Of a stretch of DNA of 29,152 bases, positions 6,758 to 14,809 are shown in pieces. The notes under the pieces are model-generated. The model did no database searches, was not told where the DNA came from, and was given only the letters and a program-made list of their open reading frames with translations. Source of the stretch: JANPJV01 sp031425695 (GTDB lineage: Bacteria; Pseudomonadota; Gammaproteobacteria; Xanthomonadales; SZUA-5). The first letter of the stretch is position 1, and the number at the start of each line of letters is the position of its first letter. The stretch covers positions 1 to 29,152 of the forward strand of contig JANPJV010000104.1 of NCBI GenBank assembly GCA_031425695.1. Direction: 5' to 3'. Made by a program: the position numbers and the translations under genes.

Positions 6758-8845
6758 CTACTTGACCCGCATGCCCGGCTGGGCGCCGTCGTCGGGGGCG
6801 AGCAGGAACGGGCCGCCGCGGTCGTCGGAGGCGGCCAGCACCATGCCTTCGGACAGGCCGAAGCGCATCTTGCGCGGCGCCAGGTTGGCGACGATCACGG
6901 TAAGGCGCCCGACCAGGGTAGCGGGGTCGTAGGCGCTCTTGATGCCGGCAAAGACCTGGCGCGTTCCAAGTGCACCGACATCCAAGGTCAGGCGCAGCAG
7001 TTTGTCGGCTTCCGGCACGGCCTCGGCGCTGGTGATCCGCGCGATACGCAGGTCGATGCGCGTGAAGTCGTCGATCGAGATGATGCCGTCAGCCGCAGCT
7101 GCCGGCGTTGCGGTCGGCGCGGGCTTCGGCTGCGGTGTGGTCGCCGGCTTGGCCGGAGTCGTTGCCGGCGCAGTCCCCGCGTCGCCGAGGGTTTCCTTCG
7201 AGCTTTCGATCATGGCGGCCACCTGCTTCAAGTCGACCCGCGTCGCGAGCGCTGCGAACGCGGTGATGGGATGGCCGTCGGGCAACGGGCGGGTGAGCTC
7301 AGTGAAGCGCGCCAGCGGCGCGTGGAAGAACGCGGTTGAGAAGCCAGCCAGATTCGGCACGATTGGCGCCAGCCAGCCGGCGAGCAGCCGGAACAGGTTG
7401 ATGCCAAGCGTGCATACGGCATGCAGCTCGCCGCGCTTGTCCTCGCTCTTTGCGAGCACCCACGGCGCACGCTCGGCGATGAGTGCATTGGTCGCATCGG
7501 CAGTGGCCATGACCGTGCGCAGGACCTGGCTGAAGTCCCCGGCCTCGTACGCTGCCGGGCAGGCCGTGGCGAGGCGCGTGGCGTGCACGGCGTAGAACTC
7601 GGCATCAACGTTCGCGAGCTCCGCGAGTCGGCCGTCGAAATGTTTCTCGATGAAGCCGGCACACCTGCTCGCGATATTGACAAATTTGCCGACCAGGTCG
7701 GCATTCACGCGCAGCGCGAAGTCCTCGAGATTGAGGTCGAGGTCGTCGACGCCGCCGCTCGATTTGCCGGCGTAGTAGTAGCGCAGGTATTCGGGATTGA
7801 GCCCCGCGTCGAGGTAGGTGCGCGCCTGGATGAAGGTGCCGCGCGACTTGCTCATCTTGGTGCCGTTGACGGTCAGGTAGCCGTTAACGTGCAGCGCGGT
7901 CGGCACGCGGAAGTCTGCCGCGTGCAACACCGCCGGCCAGAACAGCCCATGGAAGTTGACGATGTCCTTGCCGATGAAATGGTGCAGTTCGGTAGTGCTG
8001 TCGGGCTTGAGATAGTGATCGAAGTCGACGCCGGACTGTCGGCAGAACACCTGGAAGCTCGCGAAATAGCCAATCGGTGCGTCCAGCCACACATAGAAAT
8101 ACTTGCCCGGTGCGTTCGGGATTTCGAAACCGAAATAAGGCGCATCGCGCGAAATGTCCCACGAGCGCAATCCGGCTTCGACCCATTCGCCGAGCTTGGC
8201 GCGCACGCCAGGGTGGGCGACATCGGGACTGGCGATGAAGCTGGCCAGGAAGTCCTGGAACTGGCCCAGCTCGAAAAAATAATGTTCCGACTCGCGCAAT
8301 TCTGGCCGCGCGCCCGACACTACCGAGTAGGGATTTTTCAGGTCAGTCGGTGCGTAGGTGGCGCCGCAGTTCTCGCAACTGTCGCCGTACTGGTCGGCTG
8401 TCGCGCACTTCGGGCATTCGCCCTTGACGAAGCGGTCGGGCAGGAACATTTCCTTGACCGGGTCGAAGAACTGCTCGACCGGCCGGATGCCGATGGCGCC
8501 ACGCTTGGCCAGGCGCGCATAGATCATCTCGGTCAGCGCGCGATTTTCGTCCGAGTGGGTGGAGTGGTAGTAGTCGAAGGCGACCCCAAAGGCCGCAAAG
8601 TCGCGCTCGTGGGCGGCTTTCAACGGTGCCACGAATTCTTCCGGGCTGACCCCGGCCTTCTCCGCCGCCAGCATGATCGGCGTGCCATGGGTGTCGTCGG
8701 CACAGACGTAGTGCACCGTATTGCCCATGAGGCGCTGCGCGCGCACCCAGATGTCGGCCTGGATGTAACCCACCAGATGCCCCAGGTGGATCTGCCCGTT
8801 CGCATACGGCAGAGCTGCCGTCACCAGAATTTCGCGCCGTTTCAT
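6758..8845 (-). CDS. metG: Methionyl-tRNA synthetase
   Basis: This 695-residue class I aminoacyl-tRNA synthetase charges tRNA-Met in the cytoplasm. The start is PYANGQIHLGH with the HIGH-type motif HLGH at 20-23. The zinc knuckle has Cys144, Cys147, Cys157 and Cys160 (CPKC and CENC). KMSKS is intact at 330-334. An anticodon-binding helical domain runs to about 550, followed by a low-complexity Ala/Pro/Thr/Lys linker and then the C-terminal dimerising, tRNA-binding domain (about 586-695, with FTRIDLRIARI and NLAPRKMRFGLSEGM). Length and layout match the E. coli-type long form. The ATG at 8845 has AGGA about 11 nt upstream. It is transcribed divergently from mrp across repeat A2, and a CATAAT hexamer near 8874-8879 (minus strand) may be its -10 element. 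Confidence 0.97.
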   Translation of the reverse strand: MKRREILVTAALPYANGQIHLGHLVGYIQADIWVRAQRLMGNTVHYVCADDTHGTPIMLAAEKAGVSPEEFVAPLKAAHERDFAAFGVAFDYYHSTHSDENRALTEMIYARLAKRGAIGIRPVEQFFDPVKEMFLPDRFVKGECPKCATADQYGDSCENCGATYAPTDLKNPYSVVSGARPELRESEHYFFELGQFQDFLASFIASPDVAHPGVRAKLGEWVEAGLRSWDISRDAPYFGFEIPNAPGKYFYVWLDAPIGYFASFQVFCRQSGVDFDHYLKPDSTTELHHFIGKDIVNFHGLFWPAVLHAADFRVPTALHVNGYLTVNGTKMSKSRGTFIQARTYLDAGLNPEYLRYYYAGKSSGGVDDLDLNLEDFALRVNADLVGKFVNIASRCAGFIEKHFDGRLAELANVDAEFYAVHATRLATACPAAYEAGDFSQVLRTVMATADATNALIAERAPWVLAKSEDKRGELHAVCTLGINLFRLLAGWLAPIVPNLAGFSTAFFHAPLARFTELTRPLPDGHPITAFAALATRVDLKQVAAMIESSKETLGDAGTAPATTPAKPATTPQPKPAPTATPAAAADGIISIDDFTRIDLRIARITSAEAVPEADKLLRLTLDVGALGTRQVFAGIKSAYDPATLVGRLTVIVANLAPRKMRFGLSEGMVLAASDDRGGPFLLAPDDGAQPGMRVK

Positions 8846-8883
8846 TGTTCATGTCCTGGATGCTCAGCCGGGCATTATGGCCT

Positions 8884-8981
8884 GTGTCGGTTTCGGTTGT
8901 CGGTGTCGGTTTCGGTGTGGGTGGTGCGGCGACCCCCTACCGGAGCGGCGTTTTCCGAAACCGACAACCGAAACCGACAAC
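8884..8981. repeat. Family A inverted repeat, copy A2
   Basis: The left arm (8884-8915) is a chain of GTGTCGG, TTTCGG and TTGTCGG modules. The right arm (8955-8981) reads as complementary CCGAAACCGACAACC modules preceded by GTTTT. The element fills most of the 178-bp divergent gap between metG and mrp, so their promoters must overlap or abut it. On the minus strand a CCGACA inside the repeat lies 18 bp from the CATAAT hexamer in front of metG and could act as a weak -35. Confidence 0.85.
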
Positions 8982-9023
8982 CCTCCGGGCTATGCTCCGC
9001 GGCTGCCTAATCGAGGAACCCCC

Positions 9024-10112
9024 ATGCCGATCACCCAGGACGACGTCCGCCAGCTGCTTCGCGCGGTCATCGACCCGCACCATGGCGAGGACCTGGTCAC
9101 GGCCGGCTGTGTGCGCGGGATCGGCGTCGATGCGGCCAACGTCGCGGTCGAGCTCCAGCTCGGCTATCCGGCAACGAGCTTCTGCGAACCCTTTGCGGCC
9201 TACGTAAAGTCGCAACTGGAAGCTGACCCGCGGATCGCGCGTGCGGTCGTCGATGTCGGCTGGCAGGTGATCGCGCACAAGGTGCAGCAGGGCCTGACAC
9301 CGTTGCCCGAGGTGAAGAACATCATCGCGGTCGCGAGCGGCAAGGGCGGCGTCGGCAAGAGCACCACGGCGGCGAACCTGGCGCTCGCGCTGCAATCCGA
9401 AGGTGCAACCGTCGGCATCCTGGATGCCGATATCTACGGCCCGAGCCAACCGCGCATGCTCGGCATTTCCGGCAAGCCGGACACGCGCGAGGGCAAGGCG
9501 ATCGTGCCGAAGATCGGCCACGGCCTGCAGGTGATGAGCATCGGCTTCATGATCGAAGAGGACACGCCGATGATCTGGCGCGGCCCGATGGTGACCCAGG
9601 CGCTGCAACAGCTGCTCAACGAGACCGATTGGCAGGGCCTTGACTACCTGGTCATCGACCTGCCGCCGGGCACTGGCGACATCCAGCTGACCTTGTGCCA
9701 GCGGGTGCCGGTGTCGGGTGCGGTGATCGTCACCACGCCCCAGGATATTGCCTTGCTGGACGCGCGCAAGGGACTGAAAATGTTCGAGAAAGTGGCCGTG
9801 CCAGTACTCGGCATCGTGGAAAACATGAGCACCCATGTGTGCTCGCAATGCGGCCACGAAGAACCCATCTTCGGTGCTGGCGGCGGCGAGCGCATGGCGC
9901 ACGACTACAACGTTGCCCTGCTGGGTCGCCTGCCACTCGACATGCGTATCCGCGCCGAGGCCGATGCCGGCAACCCGACCGTCATCGCCGCCCCCGACTC
10001 CGCGATCGCCGCCACCTACCGCGAAATCGCCCGCAAAGTCGCCGCCCGCCTGAGCCGCCAGGCCAGGAACAAATCCATCGGCTTCCCGAACATCGTGATC
10101 CAGAGCAGTTGA
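9024..10112 (+). CDS. mrp: Mrp/ApbC family Fe-S cluster carrier ATPase
   Basis: This 362-residue P-loop NTPase of the Mrp/ApbC/Nbp35 group delivers or assembles [4Fe-4S] clusters for apo-enzymes. An N-terminal MIP18/DUF59-like domain (about 1-90) precedes the deviant Walker A GKGGVGKST (106-114). Also visible are LDADIYGPSQPRM (133-145), IDLPPGTGD near 211-219 and the cluster-bridging CxxC (Cys273, Cys276). The start at 9024 is chosen over an upstream in-frame ATG at 8877 because GAGGAA lies 7 nt before it and the upstream extension is translated repeat A2. In many gammaproteobacteria metG and apbC are divergent neighbours, as here. Downstream is repeat B2, with no clear terminator. Confidence 0.95.
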   Translation: MPITQDDVRQLLRAVIDPHHGEDLVTAGCVRGIGVDAANVAVELQLGYPATSFCEPFAAYVKSQLEADPRIARAVVDVGWQVIAHKVQQGLTPLPEVKNIIAVASGKGGVGKSTTAANLALALQSEGATVGILDADIYGPSQPRMLGISGKPDTREGKAIVPKIGHGLQVMSIGFMIEEDTPMIWRGPMVTQALQQLLNETDWQGLDYLVIDLPPGTGDIQLTLCQRVPVSGAVIVTTPQDIALLDARKGLKMFEKVAVPVLGIVENMSTHVCSQCGHEEPIFGAGGGERMAHDYNVALLGRLPLDMRIRAEADAGNPTVIAAPDSAIAATYREIARKVAARLSRQARNKSIGFPNIVIQSS

Positions 10113-10159
10113 AGCTTGCCGTGACTTGGGGGCGCGCAAAAGTTGCCCACACGGCTTTT

Positions 10160-10288
10160 CTTGACGCAAATGAACGCTAAATGGGCAAATGGACGCAAAA
10201 GGAGCGAGGAAGTCGGGAAGTACTGAGTAATTGTGACCTGCGCTTTTCATAGCGTCCCTTTGCTCCCTTAGCGTTCATTTGCGTCAAG
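10160..10288. repeat. Family B inverted repeat, copy B2
   Basis: The outer ends CTTGACGCAAATGAACGCTA (10160) and TAGCGTTCATTTGCGTCAAG (ending 10288) are perfectly complementary for 20 bp. Weaker pairing continues inward through GGACGCAAAAGG/CCTTTGCTCCC-type modules around a longer, non-conserved centre (about 10205-10245). The element lies between the mrp stop and the first S9 peptidase gene. The rest of that gap, 10289-10429, shows no gene; I could not identify a convincing promoter in it. Confidence 0.9.
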
Positions 10289-10429
10289 GCTCTCCACGGT
10301 TGTCCCTCCTCCTCATGCTCACTTTCAATCTCGGAGTGGGAGACGCTGCGCCTCTTTGCCAACCACCCGACAGCGCCCCACCATCGTTTGGCCTATCCTT
10401 GCAGCCATTCCAGATGGCCAGGGGGCGAC

Positions 10430-12346
10430 ATGCGTTTTTTATGCGTGGTGGCGGGACTGATGGCGGCTGCGGGCGCTTGGGCGAGCACACCTGCGGAAAT
10501 CCCGATCGAGTCGTTCTGGAAGCACGCTGAGTTCTACAACATCCAGATTTCGCCGGACGGCGAGCACTTGGCTGCGATCGTGCCGGAAGACAAGACCCGC
10601 TCGCTGGTGGTGTTCCGGCGCGCGGATCGCAAGGTAACGGGCGTTGCGCGCTTCACCGACAAGCGCCAGGTTGCCCAGTTCATCTGGGTCAGCCCGAGCC
10701 GGCTGGCCTTCACCATGTCGGACCGCGACGGACGCCTGGTGGCGCCACAAGCGCGTGGCGAACTCCTGTTCATGAATGTCGACGGCAAGGAAACCACCGC
10801 GTACGGCGGCGGTGCGCGCGGTTCGGTGCTGACCAATGCGCTGCGCGACGACGACGATTACGTGATCGTGACCGATTACCTGCCGAGCCAGCGTGGCGAA
10901 GGTGGCGACCAGACGGTCAGCCGGGTCAACACCAAGAACGCCAAGTCGCGGCTGCTGGCGAGCTCGCCGGTGCGCAGTTCCTCCTTTCTGGTGACTCAGG
11001 ATGGAGAGCCGCGTGTCGCCTCGGGCCAGAACGAATTCGAGCGCGGCGAGGTCTGGTATCGGGATGGCGAAGGCGTCGATGCCGAGTGGCGCAAGATCTT
11101 TTCGCAGAAAGACACCGGCCGGATCATGCAGCCGTGGGTGATGGATTCTGATGGCGAGCATTTCATCGCGCTGGTCACCGAGAAGAGCGGCCCGAGCACG
11201 CTCTATCGCGTCGACCCGATCGGCAACATGACCCAGCTGCTGCGCGACCCGGTCACCCAGCCGACCAACTACCAGACCTCGCTCGACGGCAAGGAGGTCA
11301 TTGCCGTGACCTTCGGTGTCGGCCAGCCGCGACGCGAATATCTCAAGCCCAAGCATCCGGACGCGATGCTGCTCAGCAGCCTGGAAAAGAGTTTCCCTGG
11401 CCAATGGGTGGACCTCGCGAATGCGACGACCGACGGCAAGACGGTGGTCTTCACCGTCGTCAGTGATCGCAATTCCGGCGAGTTCTATCTCTACGATCGC
11501 ACCGCGCGCAAGGCGACCTACCTCGCAAGTGCGCAGCAATGGCTCGACCCCGAGCTGATGTCGCCGATGAAGGCGATCACCTACAAGACGAGGGATGGGC
11601 GCACCATCCAGGGCTGGCTCACCGTCCCCAAAGGCCGCAAGGCCGAGAATCTGCCGCTGATCGTCAATCCGCACGGCGGGCCGTTCGGCATTTACGATGC
11701 TTGGGAATTCAGCGCGGAAGTCCAGCTGTTCGCGTCCCGCGGCTATGCCGTGCTGCAGCCCAATTATCGTGGTTCGGGCGGCTTCGGGCGCGAGTTCGAG
11801 ACGATCGGCTATCGGCAGTGGGGCGGCACCATGCAGGATGATCTTACCGATGCCACGCAGTGGGCGATCAAGCAGGGCATTGCCGATCCCAAGCGCATTT
11901 GCATCATGGGCACCAGCTACGGCGCCTATGCCGCGCTGATGGGCGCGGCCAAGGAGCCGGACCTGTACCAATGCGCGATCGGCTTCGTCGGCGTGTACGA
12001 CCTGACCGCGATGGACAGCCGTGGTGACGTCAGCCAGACCGATAGCGGCCAGGCCTCGTTGAAGCGCATCCTGGGTTCAGACAAGAGTGCGCTGGCAGCA
12101 GTGTCGCCGCCGAAGCAGGCCTCCCGGATCAAGGCTGCCGTATTCCTCGCCGCCGGCAAGGAGGATCGTCGCGCTCCGCCGGTCCATACGGAGCGCATGT
12201 ACGATGCCCTGCGCGACGCCGGCAATGTCCCCGAAACCAAGATCATCCAGGAGGGCGAGGCGCACGGTTACTACGAGGTCGAGAACAACACCAGGCTCTA
12301 CACCAAGATGCTGGCATTTCTCGACAAGCACATCGGGAAGAAGTAG
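10430..12346 (+). CDS. Secreted S9 family peptidase (prolyl oligopeptidase type), copy 1
   Basis: A 638-residue protein with a short Sec signal peptide (cleavage expected after about residue 18, AWA-ST), so the mature enzyme is probably periplasmic or secreted. The N-terminal part (about 25-375) is beta-propeller-like, with repeated SPDG/SLDG strands. The C-terminal alpha/beta hydrolase has NPHGGP (413-418), the nucleophile elbow GTSYGAY with Ser496, Asp579 in GKEDRR and His612 in EAHGYY, a complete triad in S9 order. It likely cleaves short peptides, possibly acylaminoacyl- or dipeptidyl-type; the exact specificity cannot be read. The start at 10430 follows a purine-rich AGGGGGCG; an earlier in-frame ATG at 10388 would hide the signal peptide. 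It is closely related to the next gene, and the pair looks like a tandem duplication. Confidence 0.9.
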   Translation: MRFLCVVAGLMAAAGAWASTPAEIPIESFWKHAEFYNIQISPDGEHLAAIVPEDKTRSLVVFRRADRKVTGVARFTDKRQVAQFIWVSPSRLAFTMSDRDGRLVAPQARGELLFMNVDGKETTAYGGGARGSVLTNALRDDDDYVIVTDYLPSQRGEGGDQTVSRVNTKNAKSRLLASSPVRSSSFLVTQDGEPRVASGQNEFERGEVWYRDGEGVDAEWRKIFSQKDTGRIMQPWVMDSDGEHFIALVTEKSGPSTLYRVDPIGNMTQLLRDPVTQPTNYQTSLDGKEVIAVTFGVGQPRREYLKPKHPDAMLLSSLEKSFPGQWVDLANATTDGKTVVFTVVSDRNSGEFYLYDRTARKATYLASAQQWLDPELMSPMKAITYKTRDGRTIQGWLTVPKGRKAENLPLIVNPHGGPFGIYDAWEFSAEVQLFASRGYAVLQPNYRGSGGFGREFETIGYRQWGGTMQDDLTDATQWAIKQGIADPKRICIMGTSYGAYAALMGAAKEPDLYQCAIGFVGVYDLTAMDSRGDVSQTDSGQASLKRILGSDKSALAAVSPPKQASRIKAAVFLAAGKEDRRAPPVHTERMYDALRDAGNVPETKIIQEGEAHGYYEVENNTRLYTKMLAFLDKHIGKK

Positions 12347-12352
12347 GCGAGG

Positions 12353-12386
12353 GCAATCACGCTTGCGGCGCCTGCGCCGCGATTGC
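12353..12386 (+). other. Hairpin between the S9 peptidase genes
   Basis: GCAATC pairs with GATTGC around an inner GCGGCGC/GCGCCGC stem, with unpaired bases on one side. It starts 6 bp after the stop of the first peptidase gene. No T-tract follows, so it is either a weak terminator or an mRNA 3' stabiliser. The rest of the 258-bp gap (12387-12604) contains no gene or repeat family I recognise. The downstream gene probably has its own promoter there, but I could not place one. Confidence 0.5.
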
Positions 12387-12604
12387 TCGAGCGCCTGTCA
12401 GCTGTGATGCGGGCCGGGCAGGTGGCGCCCGATGCGTCTTTCGGGGCCGGCAAACGTCGAGCGCTCTCAGCCTGGGCGACGTGGTCCAGCAGGGCGCCTG
12501 CCTAGTTTGCCCGGTTTTGCAAGTGCCGCTTGCCTGATCGTCACGAAGTGAATTCCAATCGTAACGGCGCTATGGTGCGCGCCTACTTTTGACGGGAGAA
12601 CCCA

Positions 12605-14539
12605 ATGCGTTGGCTCAACAGGCTGCTGCTCGCAGTCGTCGCTTTTGGTGCCACTACGGCATCCGCTGAAGAGATCCCGCTCAAGGATTTCTGGAAGCAC
12701 TCCGAATTTGAACAGATCCGCATCTCGCCGGATGGCAAGTACCTGGCCGCGACCGTGCCAGATGAGGAAACTCGTGCGCTGGTCATCTTCACGCGCGAAA
12801 ATCGCGCGATCACCGGGGTCGCGCGTTTCGCGGACAAGCGCCAAGTCGGCGCCTTCACCTGGGTGAACAAAGACCGGGTAGCTTTCACCATGAGCGATCG
12901 AGCCGGTCGCCTGGTCCGTCCCGTGCCGCGCGGCGAACTGCTGTTCATGCGTGCCGATGGCAAAGACAAGGCTTCCTACGCCGGTGGCTCGCGCGGTTCC
13001 CTGCTGACCCGCACGCTGCGTGATGGCAGCGATTACGTCGTCGTGACCGACTACCTGCCGAGCCAGAAGCATGAGCAGGCAGACGTGGTGCTGTATCGCG
13101 TCAACGCCAAGACCGCCAAGGGACAGAAGCTGGCGTTTTCCCCAGTGTCCAACGCCGCCTTCCTGACCACGCGCGAAGGCGAGCCCCGAGTTGTCAGCGG
13201 CGGTCACCTCTATCGGGATAGCCAGGTTCACTATTACGACAAGAAGTCCAAGAGCTGGTCCTTGATCTTCTCGGAGAAAGAGAACGGCGTGACCATGCAG
13301 CCGCTGGCCATGCACGGCGACGGCACACGCTTCTACGCCGAAGTGGAAGAGAAGACGGGTCCGAGTGGCCTGTACCTGGTCAGCCCGGATGGCTCCAAGG
13401 AGCTTGTCCTCAAGGACGAGGTCTCCAATCCGACCAATGTCGTGATGTCGCTCGATGGCAAGGAAGTCATCGGCGTCGAGTTTTCCTCGACTATGCCGCG
13501 CCGCAAGTACCTGTTGCCGGATCATCCGGACGCAGTGGTGCTGCAGCAGCTGGCCAACAGCTTCCCGGGCAAGTGGGTTTCGTTCTCCAACGCCACCGAC
13601 GACGGCAACCTGATCGTCGTGGTGGTACGCAGCGACAAGAGCCCGGGCGAGTTCTTCCTGTATGACCGCAAGGAAAAGAAGGCGAACTATCTCGCCAGCG
13701 TGCGCCAGTGGATCGATCCGGAGAAGATGGCGTCGATGCAGGCCGTCGAGTTCGCAGCGCGCGATGGCCGCAAGATCCACGGCTGGCTGACCCTGCCGCC
13801 GGGCTCCGATGGCAAGAACCTGCCGCTGATCGTCAACCCGCACGGCGGTCCGCATGGCCCGTATGACGACTGGGGCTACAACCCGGAAGTGCAGTTGTTC
13901 GCTTCGCGCGGCTATGCCGTGCTGCAGCCGAACTTCCGCGGCTCCGGTGGCTTCGGCAAGGAATTCCAGGAATCGGGTTACCGCCAGTGGGGCGGTACCA
14001 TGCAGGACGATGTCACCGATGCCACCAACTGGGCTATCGCCGAGGGCATCGCGAACAAGGACCGGATCTGCATCTACGGCGCCAGCTACGGCGCCTACGC
14101 GGCGATCATGGGCGTCGCCAAGGAGCCCGATCTGTACCAATGCGCGATCGGCTTCGTCGGCGTCTACGACCTGCACATCATGTACAAGCGCGGCGACATC
14201 CGCGAACGCGACTCCGGTGTCGATTTTCTCGAACACGTCATTGGCAAGAACGACGCTGAACTCAGCGAGCGCTCGCCCGCGCGCCGGGCCGGTTCGATCA
14301 AAGTCCCGCTGATGGTCGTCGCCGGTGCGGAAGACCGCCGCACCCCACCTTCGCAGAGCCACGCCCTGGTCGCCGAGCTCAAGAAGGCAGGCAACGAAAA
14401 CTTGCTCGAAGAGTTCTACGTCCAGCCCGGCGAAGGCCACGGCTTCTACCGGGTCGAGAACAACCTCAAGCTCTACGGCAAGTTCCTGGCGTTCTTCGAC
14501 AAGCACATCGGCGCCGGGAAGAAGTTGGCGGCGCAGTAG
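12605..14539 (+). CDS. Secreted S9 family peptidase (prolyl oligopeptidase type), copy 2
   Basis: A 644-residue paralogue of the preceding gene; by eye well over half of aligned residues are identical along the whole length. It has a signal peptide with a clear AxA site (TASA-EE, after about residue 21) and a propeller-like region (about 25-375). The alpha/beta hydrolase triad is Ser494 (GASYGAY), Asp577 (GAEDRR) and His612 (EGHGFY); NPHGGP and YRQWGGTMQDD are conserved with copy 1. It ends with a slightly longer Lys/Ala tail. The ATG at 12605 is preceded by GGGAGA. The two copies differ most between the triad Ser and Asp, around residues 520-565, a region that often shapes substrate access in S9 enzymes, which suggests divergent specificity (inference). 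It converges on the Mur-like gene across repeats C2 and D. Confidence 0.9.
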   Translation: MRWLNRLLLAVVAFGATTASAEEIPLKDFWKHSEFEQIRISPDGKYLAATVPDEETRALVIFTRENRAITGVARFADKRQVGAFTWVNKDRVAFTMSDRAGRLVRPVPRGELLFMRADGKDKASYAGGSRGSLLTRTLRDGSDYVVVTDYLPSQKHEQADVVLYRVNAKTAKGQKLAFSPVSNAAFLTTREGEPRVVSGGHLYRDSQVHYYDKKSKSWSLIFSEKENGVTMQPLAMHGDGTRFYAEVEEKTGPSGLYLVSPDGSKELVLKDEVSNPTNVVMSLDGKEVIGVEFSSTMPRRKYLLPDHPDAVVLQQLANSFPGKWVSFSNATDDGNLIVVVVRSDKSPGEFFLYDRKEKKANYLASVRQWIDPEKMASMQAVEFAARDGRKIHGWLTLPPGSDGKNLPLIVNPHGGPHGPYDDWGYNPEVQLFASRGYAVLQPNFRGSGGFGKEFQESGYRQWGGTMQDDVTDATNWAIAEGIANKDRICIYGASYGAYAAIMGVAKEPDLYQCAIGFVGVYDLHIMYKRGDIRERDSGVDFLEHVIGKNDAELSERSPARRAGSIKVPLMVVAGAEDRRTPPSQSHALVAELKKAGNENLLEEFYVQPGEGHGFYRVENNLKLYGKFLAFFDKHIGAGKKLAAQ

Positions 14540-14560
14540 GAGTGTCGCGGGTGGCACGCA

Positions 14561-14705
14561 CGTAGGTCGCGTTGCGCCCGCGTCGTCTTGAAGGAATGCG
14601 ACCGAAGGAAATCGGGCGTTACGTGACAATGCCTCGCACCGTCACGTAGCGCCCGAACGCGTGTTTCGCCCGTTTGCATTCGACGCGGGTGCAACGTGAC
14701 CTACG
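14561..14705. repeat. Family C-related long inverted repeat, copy C2
   Basis: The outer arms 14561-14585 and 14681-14705 match at 23 of 25 positions (CGTAGGTC.CGTTGC.CCC core). A separate inner hairpin at 14613-14627/14641-14655 pairs 14 of 15 bases plus one G-T wobble. The outer sequence GTAGGTC.CGTTG is a diverged form of the family C arm. The element is in the convergent gap downstream of both the second S9 peptidase and the Mur-like gene, so it could act in 3' ends from both sides. Confidence 0.85.
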
Positions 14706-14721
14706 TCAAGCGAGCACAGTT

Positions 14722-14809
14722 GCTTTTGGTGGGTCTGCGCTGCGCGCGGACGCTTTCGATCAGCCCTGAAAGCGACAGCGTCCGCGCATAGCGCAGACCC
14801 ACCAAAAGC
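14722..14809. repeat. Element D: long inverted repeat abutting the Mur-like gene
   Basis: Arms 14722-14740 and 14791-14809 are perfect 19-bp reverse complements (GCTTTTGGTGGGTCTGCGC). Imperfect pairing continues inward through GCGCGGACGCT/AGCGTCCGCGC to a small loop near 14763. The right arm ends on the base before the stop codon of the Mur-like gene (14810). The hairpin probably terminates or protects transcripts from one or both converging genes. Only one copy is seen in this window. Confidence 0.9.

Noticed and set aside
7421..9010. A 529-codon plus-strand frame antisense to metG.
   Set aside because: metG has all its motifs on the minus strand; the antisense frame has a low-complexity, shadow-like composition and ends in translated repeat A2.
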